Shown here piece by piece: positions 26,296 through 33,567 of a stretch of 64,000 nucleotides of DNA. Under the pieces are notes generated by a model that searched no databases, had not been told where the DNA came from, and saw only the letters and a list, made by a program, of their open reading frames with translations. How positions within the stretch are numbered: the stretch's first letter is position 1; each line of letters begins with the position of its first letter. The stretch is from assembly GCF_017498505.1 (NCBI RefSeq), contig NZ_CP071798.1, positions 744,001 through 808,000 on the forward strand. The letters are read 5' to 3'. This DNA is from Sporosarcina sp. Te-1. GTDB taxonomy: Bacteria > Bacillota > Bacilli > Bacillales_A > Planococcaceae. The translations under genes were made by a program, and so were the position numbers.

Positions 26296-27180
26296 GTGAA
26301 GAAAATCAAAGGTATCGTTTTAGCCATGGGAGTCGTATTATTGTTGGCTGCATGTGGGAATGGCAAATCCAATTCTTCTGCAGCTGAAGGGGATCTTCTC
26401 AAATCTCTGCAAGACAAAGGTGTCGTAAAAGTCGGTTTCGCCAATGAGAAGCCGTATGCATATGAAGAAGATGGGGAATTGAAAGGCGGAGCCGTAGCAA
26501 TTGCAACGGCCGTTTTCGAGAACCTTGGCATAGAGAAAGTGGATGGGCATCTATCTGATTTTTCGCAACTGATCCCCGGATTAGGTGCTGAGAAATTTGA
26601 TGTTATTACAGCAGGTATGGCCATAACTCCGGATCGTTGCGAAAATGTAGCATTCGGCGAACCGGAAATGCAATATGGAGAAGGACTTATCGTCAAGAGC
26701 GGCAATCCGAAAGATCTCCGAAGCTACAAAGACATTGCCGCGAATCCAGACATTAAAGTTGCCGTTATGAGTGGTGCAACAGAAAAGGATTTCATGCTGC
26801 GTGAGGGCATAAGTGAGAAACAAATTATGATGGTTCCAGATATTCCAGCCTCCTTTGCCGCCGTGGAGTCCAGGAGAGCAGACGCAACGACTGGCACGGA
26901 AATGACGATCAAGATGGCCTTGGAATCGGCTAACAAGGATAAATTGGAGTTTGTCGATAACTTCGAACAACCAGAGATTGAGGGGGTTCCAAGCTATGGA
27001 GCGGCCGCATTCCGAATTGCAGATGACGAGCTTCGTGAAGCGTATAATGCAGAGTTAAAGAAGTTGAAGGAAGACGGTAAAATTGCGGAATTGATCGAGC
27101 CATACGGTTTTACAGAAGAGTTGAACGTCGTTGATTTGGATTTGACTACAGAAAGCATCTGCAATGGTGATAACTATTGA
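26296..27180 (+). CDS. ehuB: Ectoine/hydroxyectoine ABC transporter substrate-binding lipoprotein
   Basis: 294 residues from a GTG at 26296, which has AAGGGGG at ideal spacing; the ATG codons upstream do not. Lipoprotein signal with lipobox LLAAC (Cys about 21). The remainder is a family-3 solute-binding protein: DKGVVKVGFANEKPYAYEEDGELKGGAVAIATAVFENLG, FDVITAGMAITPDRCENVAFGEP, then hinge and second lobe. This combination (FANEKPYAY, AGMAITPDRC) is characteristic of EhuB. It captures ectoine or 5-hydroxyectoine outside the membrane for EhuCDA. The order B-C-D-A is the standard ehu order. A 171-base structured gap separates it from ehuC. Confidence 0.9.
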   Translation: MKKIKGIVLAMGVVLLLAACGNGKSNSSAAEGDLLKSLQDKGVVKVGFANEKPYAYEEDGELKGGAVAIATAVFENLGIEKVDGHLSDFSQLIPGLGAEKFDVITAGMAITPDRCENVAFGEPEMQYGEGLIVKSGNPKDLRSYKDIAANPDIKVAVMSGATEKDFMLREGISEKQIMMVPDIPASFAAVESRRADATTGTEMTIKMALESANKDKLEFVDNFEQPEIEGVPSYGAAAFRIADDELREAYNAELKKLKEDGKIAELIEPYGFTEELNVVDLDLTTESICNGDNY

Positions 27181-27204
27181 TCAGTATAGGGGTGATAGTT
27201 ACAC

Positions 27205-27327
27205 AGATTTCTAATGGCCCCTCCTAAGGAAATGTTATAGCGCCTGAAAGCATGGAGTAAGCTAAGTCGCTATGTAAAAAAATCCCCCACTTCGGTGGAG
27301 TGGGGGACTGCTGCTGAATTCAGCAGT
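27205..27327 (+). ncRNA. Structured intercistronic block between ehuB and ehuC (possible IS200/IS605 right-end/omega-RNA relic)
   Basis: Three inverted repeats in tandem: ATAGCG/CGCTAT (27237-27242 and 27268-27273) enclosing GCATGGAGTAAGC; TCCCCCACT/AGTGGGGGA (27283-27291 and 27299-27307), which can also fold as CCAC-TTCG-GTGG; and CTGCTG-AATT-CAGCAG (27311-27326). No T run follows, so it is not a simple terminator. The arrangement resembles the structured right end of IS200/IS605-type elements, but no tnpA or tnpB remains. It may instead stabilise or separate the ehuB message. Family assignment is inference. Confidence 0.4.
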
Positions 27328-27351
27328 TAGTCTAAAAACGGAGTTGTTTCT

Positions 27352-28014
27352 ATGGGTTCCATAGCAGATATTTCGCTCATTCTTTTGAGCGGATTGAAGA
27401 TCACATTGATCGTTCTATTACTATCGATCATCTTTTCTACTTTAATTGCTCTTGTTGCTGGATTGTCGAGAGTATCGAATTACTGGTTGGTCAGAAAATT
27501 CACCGGCTTTTATGTGGAAATTTTTCGAGGCACTTCCTTGATTGTTCAATTGTTCTGGTTTTCCTACGCGTTGCCTGGATTGTTCAACATTCATTTAGGA
27601 AGCGATGTATGGGTTGCCGTTTTAGCAATTTCTTTGAATTATGGCGCCTACATGTCTGAAATTGTTCGCGGAGCGATACAGTCTGTTCCTGCTGGGCAGA
27701 CGGAAGCCTCGATTGCTTTGAATTTTACGGGCTTCCAACGGATGCGCTATATTATCTTGCCGCAAGCGATCAGGATGATGCTCCCTGAATATGGGAACTA
27801 CATCATTCAAATACTAAAAGCAACATCGTTAGTATCTTTGATCGGTTTGACCGATCTATTGTATTACGGGAATATTTATCGAAGCACTCATTTGTCAGAA
27901 GCACCGACTGTCTATCTATTAATTTTAGCTGTATATTTCCTTCTGGCATTGCCGCTCATCCTGCTCACTAGGAAAATGGAAAAAGTCGCGAAGAAGGGAG
28001 TGGTACACGGATGA
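27352..28014 (+). CDS. ehuC: Ectoine/hydroxyectoine ABC transporter permease EhuC
   Basis: 220 residues with five predicted membrane segments. It is a His/Glu/Gln-type amino-acid permease: N-terminal FRGTSLIVQLFWF segment and the cytoplasmic EAA loop ASIALNFTGFQRMRYIILPQAIRMMLPEYGN (about 123-153) that docks to the ATPase. The ribosome site (GGAG) is modest. It overlaps ehuD by four bases (ATGA), so translation is coupled. It forms the membrane channel with EhuD. Confidence 0.88.
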   Translation: MGSIADISLILLSGLKITLIVLLLSIIFSTLIALVAGLSRVSNYWLVRKFTGFYVEIFRGTSLIVQLFWFSYALPGLFNIHLGSDVWVAVLAISLNYGAYMSEIVRGAIQSVPAGQTEASIALNFTGFQRMRYIILPQAIRMMLPEYGNYIIQILKATSLVSLIGLTDLLYYGNIYRSTHLSEAPTVYLLILAVYFLLALPLILLTRKMEKVAKKGVVHG

Positions 28015-28697
28015 CTTGGAGTTGGGACGTGTTTTTTCATGTCATTCCCTTAATTTTCAAAGGGTTATGGATTACACTCGGTTTGACCATTGCCTGTTAT
28101 GCGTTCGCTATGGTGTTTGGATTTTTCTGGGTGTTCATGAGTAGAATACCATGGAAACCTGTCAATTGGCTGTTTAGATGGATAGCTGAATTCATCCGTT
28201 CAACCCCGCCACTCGTTCAGCTTTTCTTCATTTATTACGCATGGCCTGCCATTCCGGTTATCGGTGTCGCATTGAATCCATTCGCTGCAGCCATTCTTGG
28301 CCTCGGTCTTCACTTCAGCACATACACTTCAGAAGTATACCGCTCAGGAATTGAAAGTGTGGAAAAAGGACAGTGGGAAGCTGCTACCGCGTTAAATTTA
28401 TCGACGAAGCAAAAATGGCTGCATATCATTTTGCCGCAAGCGATTCCTCCCACGATTCCGATGCTTGGGAATTATCTAATCATCATGTTTAAGGAAGTTC
28501 CGTTGGCATCCACCATCGGGGTAGTCGCGATGCTGCATATCGCGAATGATTATGGAGCGCAATATTATAAATTTGTTGAACCGTTAACGGTCGTCGCTCT
28601 GTTTTTCCTTTTATTGAGCTATCCATCGGCAATTCTTATACGGAAGCTTGAAAGGAAATACAATCGCCGGTTCGATAAAAGGACGGCAACTTTATAG
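28011..28697 (+). CDS. ehuD: Ectoine/hydroxyectoine ABC transporter permease EhuD
   Basis: 228 residues. A second amino-acid-type permease with the same plan as EhuC: N-terminal helices, FIRSTPPLVQLFFIYYAWP, and the EAA loop EAATALNLSTKQKWLHIILPQAIPPTIPMLGNYLI. The start ATG overlaps the ehuC stop by four bases and a GGAGTGG ribosome site lies inside ehuC. Nineteen bases separate it from ehuA. Confidence 0.88.
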   Translation: MTWSWDVFFHVIPLIFKGLWITLGLTIACYAFAMVFGFFWVFMSRIPWKPVNWLFRWIAEFIRSTPPLVQLFFIYYAWPAIPVIGVALNPFAAAILGLGLHFSTYTSEVYRSGIESVEKGQWEAATALNLSTKQKWLHIILPQAIPPTIPMLGNYLIIMFKEVPLASTIGVVAMLHIANDYGAQYYKFVEPLTVVALFFLLLSYPSAILIRKLERKYNRRFDKRTATL

Positions 28698-28716
28698 AGA
28701 TGGGGAGTTTTAGATA

Positions 28717-29493
28717 ATGAGTGCACCAATTGTGCAATATAAAAATGTCAGGAAAGCATTCGGAGATGTGGAGGTGCTGCGGGGCATCGACCTCGATATC
28801 TCTCCAGGAGAAAAGGTGGCGTTAATCGGACCGAGCGGATCAGGGAAAACTACGATTATCCGATTGCTGATGACACTGGAAGAGCCCACTTCGGGTATGA
28901 TCGAAGTGGAAGGCGAAAATCTATGGCAAATGAAGAAAGGAAACAAGACATTTCCTGCCGACGAAAAACATTTGCGAGGCATCCGAGGAGAAATCGGCAT
29001 GGTATTTCAGCACTTCAACTTGTTCCCTCACATGACAATATTGGAAAATTGCATGCTTGCTCCGACAATCGTGAAAAAGCAGGATAAAGCCAATGTCCGT
29101 GCCACTGCTCTGGAAATGTTAGAAAAAGTCGGACTCGCTGATAAAGTGGATTTGTACCCGAGTCAATTGTCAGGCGGACAAAAACAGCGGGTCGCCATGG
29201 CGCGTGCGCTAATGATGAAGCCTAAAGTAATGCTGTTTGACGAAGTGACCTCCGCGTTGGATCCAGAACTTGTCGGAGAGGTGTTGGAAGTGATCCGCGG
29301 CCTGGCGAAATCCGGCGAAATGGCGATGATTCTCGTCACCCATGAGATGGATTTCGCGTTGGATATCGCTGATCGTGTCCTTTTTTTGAATGAAGGTGTG
29401 ATTGAAGAAGAGGGGCATCCGGAAGAAATACTGGTCAATCCGAGAAGTGAACGCCTGCAGGAATTTTTGAGCCGGTTTACAAGTAGTAGATAA
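28717..29493 (+). CDS. ehuA: Ectoine/hydroxyectoine ABC transporter ATP-binding protein EhuA
   Basis: 258 residues, typical of amino-acid uptake ATPases. Walker A GPSGSGKTT (about 37-45), Q-loop VFQHFNLFPHMT, signature LSGGQKQR (about 149-156), Walker B VMLFDEVTSALDPE and the switch histidine in LVTHEMDFA. It powers import through EhuC-EhuD. The loop MKKGNKTFPADEKHLRGIRGEIGMVFQ carries the insertion common in EhuA. It is the last gene of ehuBCDA. Confidence 0.9.
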   Translation: MSAPIVQYKNVRKAFGDVEVLRGIDLDISPGEKVALIGPSGSGKTTIIRLLMTLEEPTSGMIEVEGENLWQMKKGNKTFPADEKHLRGIRGEIGMVFQHFNLFPHMTILENCMLAPTIVKKQDKANVRATALEMLEKVGLADKVDLYPSQLSGGQKQRVAMARALMMKPKVMLFDEVTSALDPELVGEVLEVIRGLAKSGEMAMILVTHEMDFALDIADRVLFLNEGVIEEEGHPEEILVNPRSERLQEFLSRFTSSR

Positions 29494-29885
29494 TTTTATT
29501 ATGTAAACTAATAAAAGTTCGGATAGGGTATCTCTTATTTTCAAGGGTATTTACATTGAAAAAGCTTGATGTTTTATAAGACACATTGTAAATAATCTTC
29601 AATGAATAACTATTAGAATGAACGTTCCAACTTGGAGCGTTCTTTTCTTTATCCTAAACGGGAGGGTCCGTGAATCAGATAGGGAGCGAGTATTGGTGAA
29701 GCGAATCGAAGCCGCTAGGGAAAAGTATAGTTCGATAAAGTAAATGTCCGGGAAATCATTCAAGTTCCGACCGCAGAGTAAACACACATAAATGAGCTAG
29801 CATTATTTTTCAAAAAGTTTTAACAAGGTGAAAAACCTCTTCATGTTGAAATAAGTATAAGAGTCAATGAGAAGGGAGAAATAGA
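29494..29885. other. Intergenic AT-rich stretch downstream of ehuA
   Basis: 392 bases. A hairpin terminator lies at 29620-29650. The rest has stop codons in all frames; a short open stretch near 29665-29740 may be coding debris but matches nothing I recognise. This begins a more AT-rich segment that continues to about 30735. Confidence 0.4.
29620..29650 (+). terminator. Terminator of the ehu operon
   Basis: GAACGTTCCAA (29620-29630) pairs with TTGGAGCGTTC (29632-29642) including one G-U pair, then TTTTCTTT. It is 126 bases past ehuA. Confidence 0.65.
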
Positions 29886-30398
29886 ATGAATCAATTAGTA
29901 AATGACGATTTATATGAAACGAGAAACAACTTATTGAAGGAAATCGCATTATTAAGTGCCGCACAAATTAATAATAAACCAGATCCGGCTAAGTGGAGTA
30001 TAGCACAAGTATGCCATCATTTAGTCTTAGTCGAAGAGTCATCTATTAAGGCGGTTGCATGGGGGCTCAAGGAGACTGAGAGTACTCAAAGAGAACGTCA
30101 AAAAATTGAACTAATTTTAGATAGATCGAAAAAAATTATAGCTCCAAAAATCGTTGAACCAGACGAAAAGCCGTTTAAAGTGCAACAAATAGTTGATTTG
30201 TTAAATAGTTCGAGAGATAAATTGATGACTTTTCTTAGTACAGTAGAGGATGAATCGATCTTGGCGAAAAAGTCAATGAAGCATCCCGCGTTTGGTGAAT
30301 TGCCACTTGATCAATGGATTGAACTTTTATATTTGCACGAACAACGCCACATAGAACAAATTAAAGAGATGAAATTACTTTTAGATACAAAACACTGA
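29886..30398 (+). CDS. DinB-like domain protein
   Basis: 170 residues, RBS GAAGGGAG upstream. The sequence follows the DinB/YfiT four-helix plan: N-terminal helix, WSIAQVCHHLVLVEESSIKAV (the conserved W-S-x-x-x-x-x-H-L pattern, His about 46-47), and the C-terminal WIELLYLHEQRHIEQIKEM with two histidines (about 151 and 155). These three histidines form the metal site of the superfamily. Related proteins act as thiol transferases (bacillithiol S-transferase) or metal hydrolases; the specific reaction is unknown. Codon use is AT-rich, like the flanking debris, suggesting a transferred segment. Confidence 0.8.
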   Translation: MNQLVNDDLYETRNNLLKEIALLSAAQINNKPDPAKWSIAQVCHHLVLVEESSIKAVAWGLKETESTQRERQKIELILDRSKKIIAPKIVEPDEKPFKVQQIVDLLNSSRDKLMTFLSTVEDESILAKKSMKHPAFGELPLDQWIELLYLHEQRHIEQIKEMKLLLDTKH

Positions 30399-30416
30399 AG
30401 TTGCCGTTATTAATGA

Positions 30417-30605
30417 ATAACTCGATTAAGTAGAGGTGATTTAATAGGAAAAGAAGAGCAATCAGAATCCATAGACTTTTCAATTGAAAAAAATAAGATT
30501 TCTAGGCGGTTTTTTTGTTCCCCAAAAATAGTAGTAAAGGTTGAGAAACGAATCACATCATATCAGTTTGGACAGTGGATTGTTGGAATGAAAAAGAGGG
30601 GGTAA
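30417..30605 (+). pseudogene. Start-less open frame downstream of the DinB-like gene (possible gene remnant)
   Basis: 62 codons are open between TGA and TAA with no ATG, GTG or TTG near the front. A GAGGTGAT ribosome-like site precedes an ATA codon at 30444, as if the original start codon has mutated or a frameshift removed it. The encoded peptide is basic (SIEKNKISRRFFCSPKIVV...). I do not recognise it. The remaining bases to 30759 contain only AT-rich promoter-like sequence. Confidence 0.25.
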
Positions 30606-30759
30606 ATGCTCCGCTTACATATTTAATAGCTCACAAAACTAACATATAACTAACATCAAAAGTGGCAATCAGTGAAAAAAGCTAAAAAGGAATGTAGAAT
30701 AGAATTTGTTAAACTAAATACACCCACTATATGTAATGAAACTGAAAGGGGACAAAAAT

Positions 30760-31197
30760 ATGAACGCCTACGATGAATATATGAAGGGCATTGTGAAACC
30801 GATGCGTGAAGAGCTGGTTCAAGCCGGTTTTAGCGAATTGACGACAGCAGACCAAGTGAAGGAGACGATGGATGCGCTTGATGGAACAGCGATGATCGTA
30901 ATCAATTCCGTTTGCGGCTGTGCAGCTGGATTGGCCCGGCCTGCTGTCAGGGAAGCTCTTGAACAAGCGGACCATCGACCGGACTATCTATTGACGGTGT
31001 TTGCCGGACAAGACAAGGAAGCAACCGATGTCATGCGGAGCTTTTTCCCAGAAGTCCCGCCAAGTTCGCCTTCCATCGCTTTTTGGAAGGATCAAAAACT
31101 TGCCTATTTTATTCCTCGCGAACAGATTGAGAACTTTGAGATGGAACAAATCAAGGAACATATCTCCGGAGTCCTCGATCAAATCTGCAGCGAGTGA
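30760..31197 (+). CDS. brxA: Bacilliredoxin BrxA/BrxB family protein (YphP-like)
   Basis: 145 residues from the ATG at 30760, preceded by AAAGGGG; a start at 30736 would extend beyond the family N-terminus. The active-site motif is CGC in INSVCGCAAGLARPA (about residues 52-54 for the Cys-Gly-Cys), the hallmark of bacilliredoxins, which remove bacillithiol from oxidised protein cysteines in the cytoplasm. The conserved C-terminal block FFPEVPPSSPSIAFWKDQKLAYFIPREQIE supports the call. BrxA and BrxB are near identical in motif, so the letter is uncertain. It overlaps the next gene by four bases (GTGA). Confidence 0.88.
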   Translation: MNAYDEYMKGIVKPMREELVQAGFSELTTADQVKETMDALDGTAMIVINSVCGCAAGLARPAVREALEQADHRPDYLLTVFAGQDKEATDVMRSFFPEVPPSSPSIAFWKDQKLAYFIPREQIENFEMEQIKEHISGVLDQICSE

Positions 31198-31973
31198 AAA
31201 CGATCATTACCACTGCCGGCAGGCCGGATAAAGAAACATATCAGTTAGCTGTAGCGGCAAGTGATATCCTTGGTTACCCGGTGATCGAACGAAGGAAACG
31301 ATCGGTCCGTAAAATGCAAGACACGTATTCGGCGAACGTCCTGGTTGCGGGTAAAGACCGTTATGAGTATTTTGTTTTTGGATCGGAAGAGCCGTTTTTC
31401 TTTCATCCTAATTCCGCAGCGTTCCGCTTGAAGCGAATGTTGAAAGGGGAGACGGATCCTTTAATAGAAGTAAGTCAATTGAAGCCCGGAGACTCTTTTC
31501 TTGATTGTACGCTTGGACTGGCTTCGGATAGCATTATCGCTTCCTATGTAACGGGCATCAGCGGACTTGTCGAGGGAGTGGAAGCGGATCCTTCAGTGGC
31601 ATTCATTACTACTAAAGGCCTTCAAGCGTACAAGGCTAAACTTCCCGAGCTATCTGAAGCAATGAGACGCATTCGAGTCATTCATGGAAATGCGATTGAG
31701 CATTTGAAGAGCCAACCCGATTGTTCATGGGATATTGTGTATGTTGATACGATGTTCAGTGCACCAATTGAAGAATCAACAAATTTTGCCTCTTTGCGAA
31801 CGGCAGGCATGCACTCCAAAATGACAGAAGTTTGGATGGAGCAGGCGCTTCGTGTATGCCGTCGGCGGGTCGTTGTCAAAGACCACTATGATTCTGATGT
31901 GTTTGAGGAATTTCGTTTAAACCGGGTGGTCCGTCCCAACACGAAGTTTCATTTCGGGTATGCAGACAGATGA
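31194..31973 (+). CDS. Class I SAM-dependent methyltransferase (YpiP/RsmJ-like)
   Basis: 259 residues with a GTG start overlapping the brxA stop. The C-terminal two thirds form a Rossmann methyltransferase: motif I LDCTLGLASDSIIASY (about 103-118), acidic motif II VEGVEADPS, and WDIVYVDTMF where an N/D-P-P-F-type motif would lie. The N-terminal part (TAGRPDKETYQLAVAASDILGYPVIERRKRSV) matches the RsmJ/SAM_MT family. An RNA substrate is plausible by family but not shown. Translational coupling to a bacilliredoxin is of interest but may be coincidental. Confidence 0.78.
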   Translation: MKTIITTAGRPDKETYQLAVAASDILGYPVIERRKRSVRKMQDTYSANVLVAGKDRYEYFVFGSEEPFFFHPNSAAFRLKRMLKGETDPLIEVSQLKPGDSFLDCTLGLASDSIIASYVTGISGLVEGVEADPSVAFITTKGLQAYKAKLPELSEAMRRIRVIHGNAIEHLKSQPDCSWDIVYVDTMFSAPIEESTNFASLRTAGMHSKMTEVWMEQALRVCRRRVVVKDHYDSDVFEEFRLNRVVRPNTKFHFGYADR

Positions 31974-32006
31974 AAAGCCGTCCTTCTATTGGAAGGACGG
32001 CTTTTG
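31973..32006 (+). terminator. Terminator after the methyltransferase gene
   Basis: AAAAGCCGTCCTTC (31973-31986) pairs with GAAGGACGGCTTTT (31992-32005) around five bases. Confidence 0.85.
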
Positions 32007-32170
32007 TGATAGGTAAATTAATATAAGTACGTTGCATTATTTTGTCAGCGGCAGAAATTCCGCAACCCGACTCCCCAGATACAGCCAACTGTCTCCATTA
32101 GGGCATAGAGCATGTTTCATGGGGAGCACCAAAGTTCATCCAGGTTAATAACCACCTGAACTTTTTTTGA
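32007..32170. other. Structured intergenic region with orphan plus-strand terminator
   Basis: Between two terminators on the plus strand. CTCCCC (near 32073-32078) can pair with GGGGAG (32121-32126) and a GCGG/CCGC pair lies just upstream (near 32048-32063). A plus-strand terminator (32131-32168) has no obvious gene before it. On the minus strand a 27-codon frame (32037-32120, start MKHALC) is open with a weak GGTG site. Either a small RNA, a tandem terminator or a tiny gene is possible. Confidence 0.3.
32131..32168 (+). terminator. Orphan plus-strand terminator
   Basis: AAAGTTCA (32131-32138) pairs with TGAACTTT (32157-32164), with an inner GGTTA/TAACC helix, then seven T residues. No annotated plus-strand gene lies directly upstream. 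Confidence 0.6.
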
Positions 32171-32248
32171 TCAATGAGTAAAATTCAAGGAGCTTAAATA
32201 AAGAATGAGTACGAGCATTCCAATTCCAATCCACAGTTGAACATCCAT
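32171..32248 (-). CDS. Small single-pass membrane peptide, 25 residues
   Basis: ATG at 32248 (minus strand) has TAAGGAGG ten bases upstream, a very strong ribosome site. The peptide begins MDVQLWIG, continues with a hydrophobic stretch of about 14 residues and ends SSLNFTH. A single membrane helix is likely. I do not recognise a family. It is too short for most gene finders. Its transcript would run towards the structured region at 32007-32170. Confidence 0.5.
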   Translation of the reverse strand: MDVQLWIGIGMLVLILYLSSLNFTH

Positions 32249-32432
32249 TGTATAAAAACCTCCTTACATTACACTCCAAATCTTCATGGTTTTATTGTAC
32301 AATGAAAAGTAGAAATATGAAACCTTTTCAAGTTGTTTTCGTCTTACTTAGTAAGAGCATTAGCAAATATACACAAAAAAGACAAAAATATCGTCGTTCA
32401 AATTCTGGCGAACGATAAAGCGGGTGAATGGG

Positions 32433-33032
32433 ATGAAACAATACCTACAAAAACTCATCATGGCAGCCGTAGCAATCCTGACATTAGGCGTCATATCGCC
32501 AAGCCATGAAATCTGGACCAACTTAAATCCAAAGGACGATGCACGGGAAAGCGATCAGCCATCGATCAGCCAAGAGATTGAGTTTGGGCTGGATGATAGC
32601 TATTTCCAGACCGAACCGTCACTAACCGATACGACGGACGTCGCCGTGTTGTATGCCTCTGCGAAAGACCTGTCCTATATGAAGTTCGGTTCTAAAATCG
32701 GTCCAGTGATCCAAGATGAATTCGACACAGTCATTTTCCCGAAAATTGAGGAAGTCATTCAAAGGACACTGGAAACCAAGGGTGATCTTCATAAAAGAAG
32801 GCTCGCCATTACCGAAACACCATCTGGAAACTATGCAGAAAAGATTTTTCACGTGTATGATAAAGATGAAGAAAAGGATTTGATCCGTTTCCATGTCCGT
32901 ACCGAGAAACGGCCGCAAGACGGTTTCTTTTATAACTTTCATTATCATACAGCTGAAGATGATTTTATAGCGCACCATTCGATCGGAGATATTTTCTGGT
33001 CGAAGAATACCCCGCCGAAATGGTTGTCATAA
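32433..33032 (+). CDS. ypjP: YpjP family protein
   Basis: 199 residues from the ATG at 32433. A hydrophobic N-terminal segment (about 5-25) suggests export or membrane anchoring. Family features are a conserved central block (IGPVIQDEFDTVIFPKIEEVIQ) and the C-terminus DGFFYNFHYHTAEDDFIAHHSIGDIFWSKNTPPKWLS. Function is unknown. In B. subtilis ypjP sits directly before thyB-dfrA; here a 2.6 kb AT-rich island lies between. Its last 35 bases are repeated at 35654-35688, and the original terminator hairpin belongs to that second copy. Confidence 0.88.
   Translation: MKQYLQKLIMAAVAILTLGVISPSHEIWTNLNPKDDARESDQPSISQEIEFGLDDSYFQTEPSLTDTTDVAVLYASAKDLSYMKFGSKIGPVIQDEFDTVIFPKIEEVIQRTLETKGDLHKRRLAITETPSGNYAEKIFHVYDKDEEKDLIRFHVRTEKRPQDGFFYNFHYHTAEDDFIAHHSIGDIFWSKNTPPKWLS
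32998..33032 (+). repeat. Direct repeat copy 1 (ypjP 3' end), left boundary of island
   Basis: 35 bases covering the last codons and stop of ypjP (GGTCGAAGAATAC...TAA). Identical to 35654-35688 except at three positions. Confidence 0.85.
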
Positions 33033-33041
33033 AATTGTCTG

Positions 33042-33070
33042 AACGTCCGTTTTATTGATGGACGTTTTTC
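33042..33070 (+). terminator. Terminator following the full-length ypjP copy
   Basis: AACGTCC (33042-33048) pairs with GGACGTT (33060-33066), then TTTC. It lies within the island sequence and replaces the ancestral signal. Confidence 0.65.
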
Positions 33071-33230
33071 TTTGTTTAAACATTGTCAAATCAACGTTTT
33101 TCAATAGCAAAATTGAAAATTGCGCTTATCTGTCGGTAGATGCCAATAATGACCTCAGAGGTGGTTGCTTTTTTTATCAAGATGCACTAAGATAAATAAT
33201 AATAATTATTGAGAAAGGAGGCAAAAAGTA

Positions 33231-33404
33231 ATGGAAACTGTTTTCAGAAGTATAGCAGAAGAAGTAAAGTCATTTTTACAATTAGGAGATTTACGTGCAA
33301 CGGGATCAGTCTGTCCTTTTTTAGTAAACTTTATATGGGAAACAGTTTCCGGAAACTTTTTGTCTCTTTATTTTAGGTTTATAGAAGACAATATAATTGG
33401 TTAG
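33231..33404 (+). CDS. Hypothetical protein, 57 residues, on the island
   Basis: ATG at 33231 follows AAAGGAGG with 10-base spacing, and a terminator follows 30 bases after the stop, so this looks like an expressed small gene. The peptide starts METVFRSIAEEVKSFLQLGD and has a moderately hydrophobic, aromatic second half (about 28-50), possibly membrane-associated. One cysteine. No family recognised. It lies in the same direction as the MFS gene but is separated by the terminator. Confidence 0.5.
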   Translation: METVFRSIAEEVKSFLQLGDLRATGSVCPFLVNFIWETVSGNFLSLYFRFIEDNIIG

Positions 33405-33433
33405 TGCATTCTGATTAAAACTAAACAATTACT

Positions 33434-33462
33434 AGATGCCGGTTTTCGCTGGCATCTTTTTT
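33434..33462 (+). terminator. Terminator between the 57-codon ORF and the MFS leader
   Basis: AGATGCC (33434-33440) pairs with GGCATCT (33451-33457) around ten bases, then TTTTTT. The 7-mer AGATGCC also occurs at 33138-33144. Confidence 0.75.
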
Positions 33463-33485
33463 GTTCTAAAGGAGAAAAGATTGAA

Positions 33486-33518
33486 ATGAGTATATATACA
33501 AGGCCTCTTATTGGATGA
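33486..33518 (+). CDS. Possible leader peptide 1 (10 residues) upstream of the MFS gene
   Basis: ATG at 33486 with AAAGGAG at 33468-33474 encodes MSIYTRPLIG and stops. Short ORFs with good ribosome sites ahead of resistance-type transporters often act as ribosome-sensing leaders; here that is inference. Confidence 0.35.
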   Translation: MSIYTRPLIG

Positions 33519-33567
33519 GAGTCATAAAAAATTAGATAGACAGATGTCGTAAGAAAGGGTGAGACTA

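Noticed and set aside
33138..33180. T-box or riboswitch-like leader before the 57-codon ORF
   Set aside because: A GAGGTGGTTGC stretch followed by a T run suggested a T-box, but the conserved GGTGGNACCGCG bulge and a specifier loop are missing.
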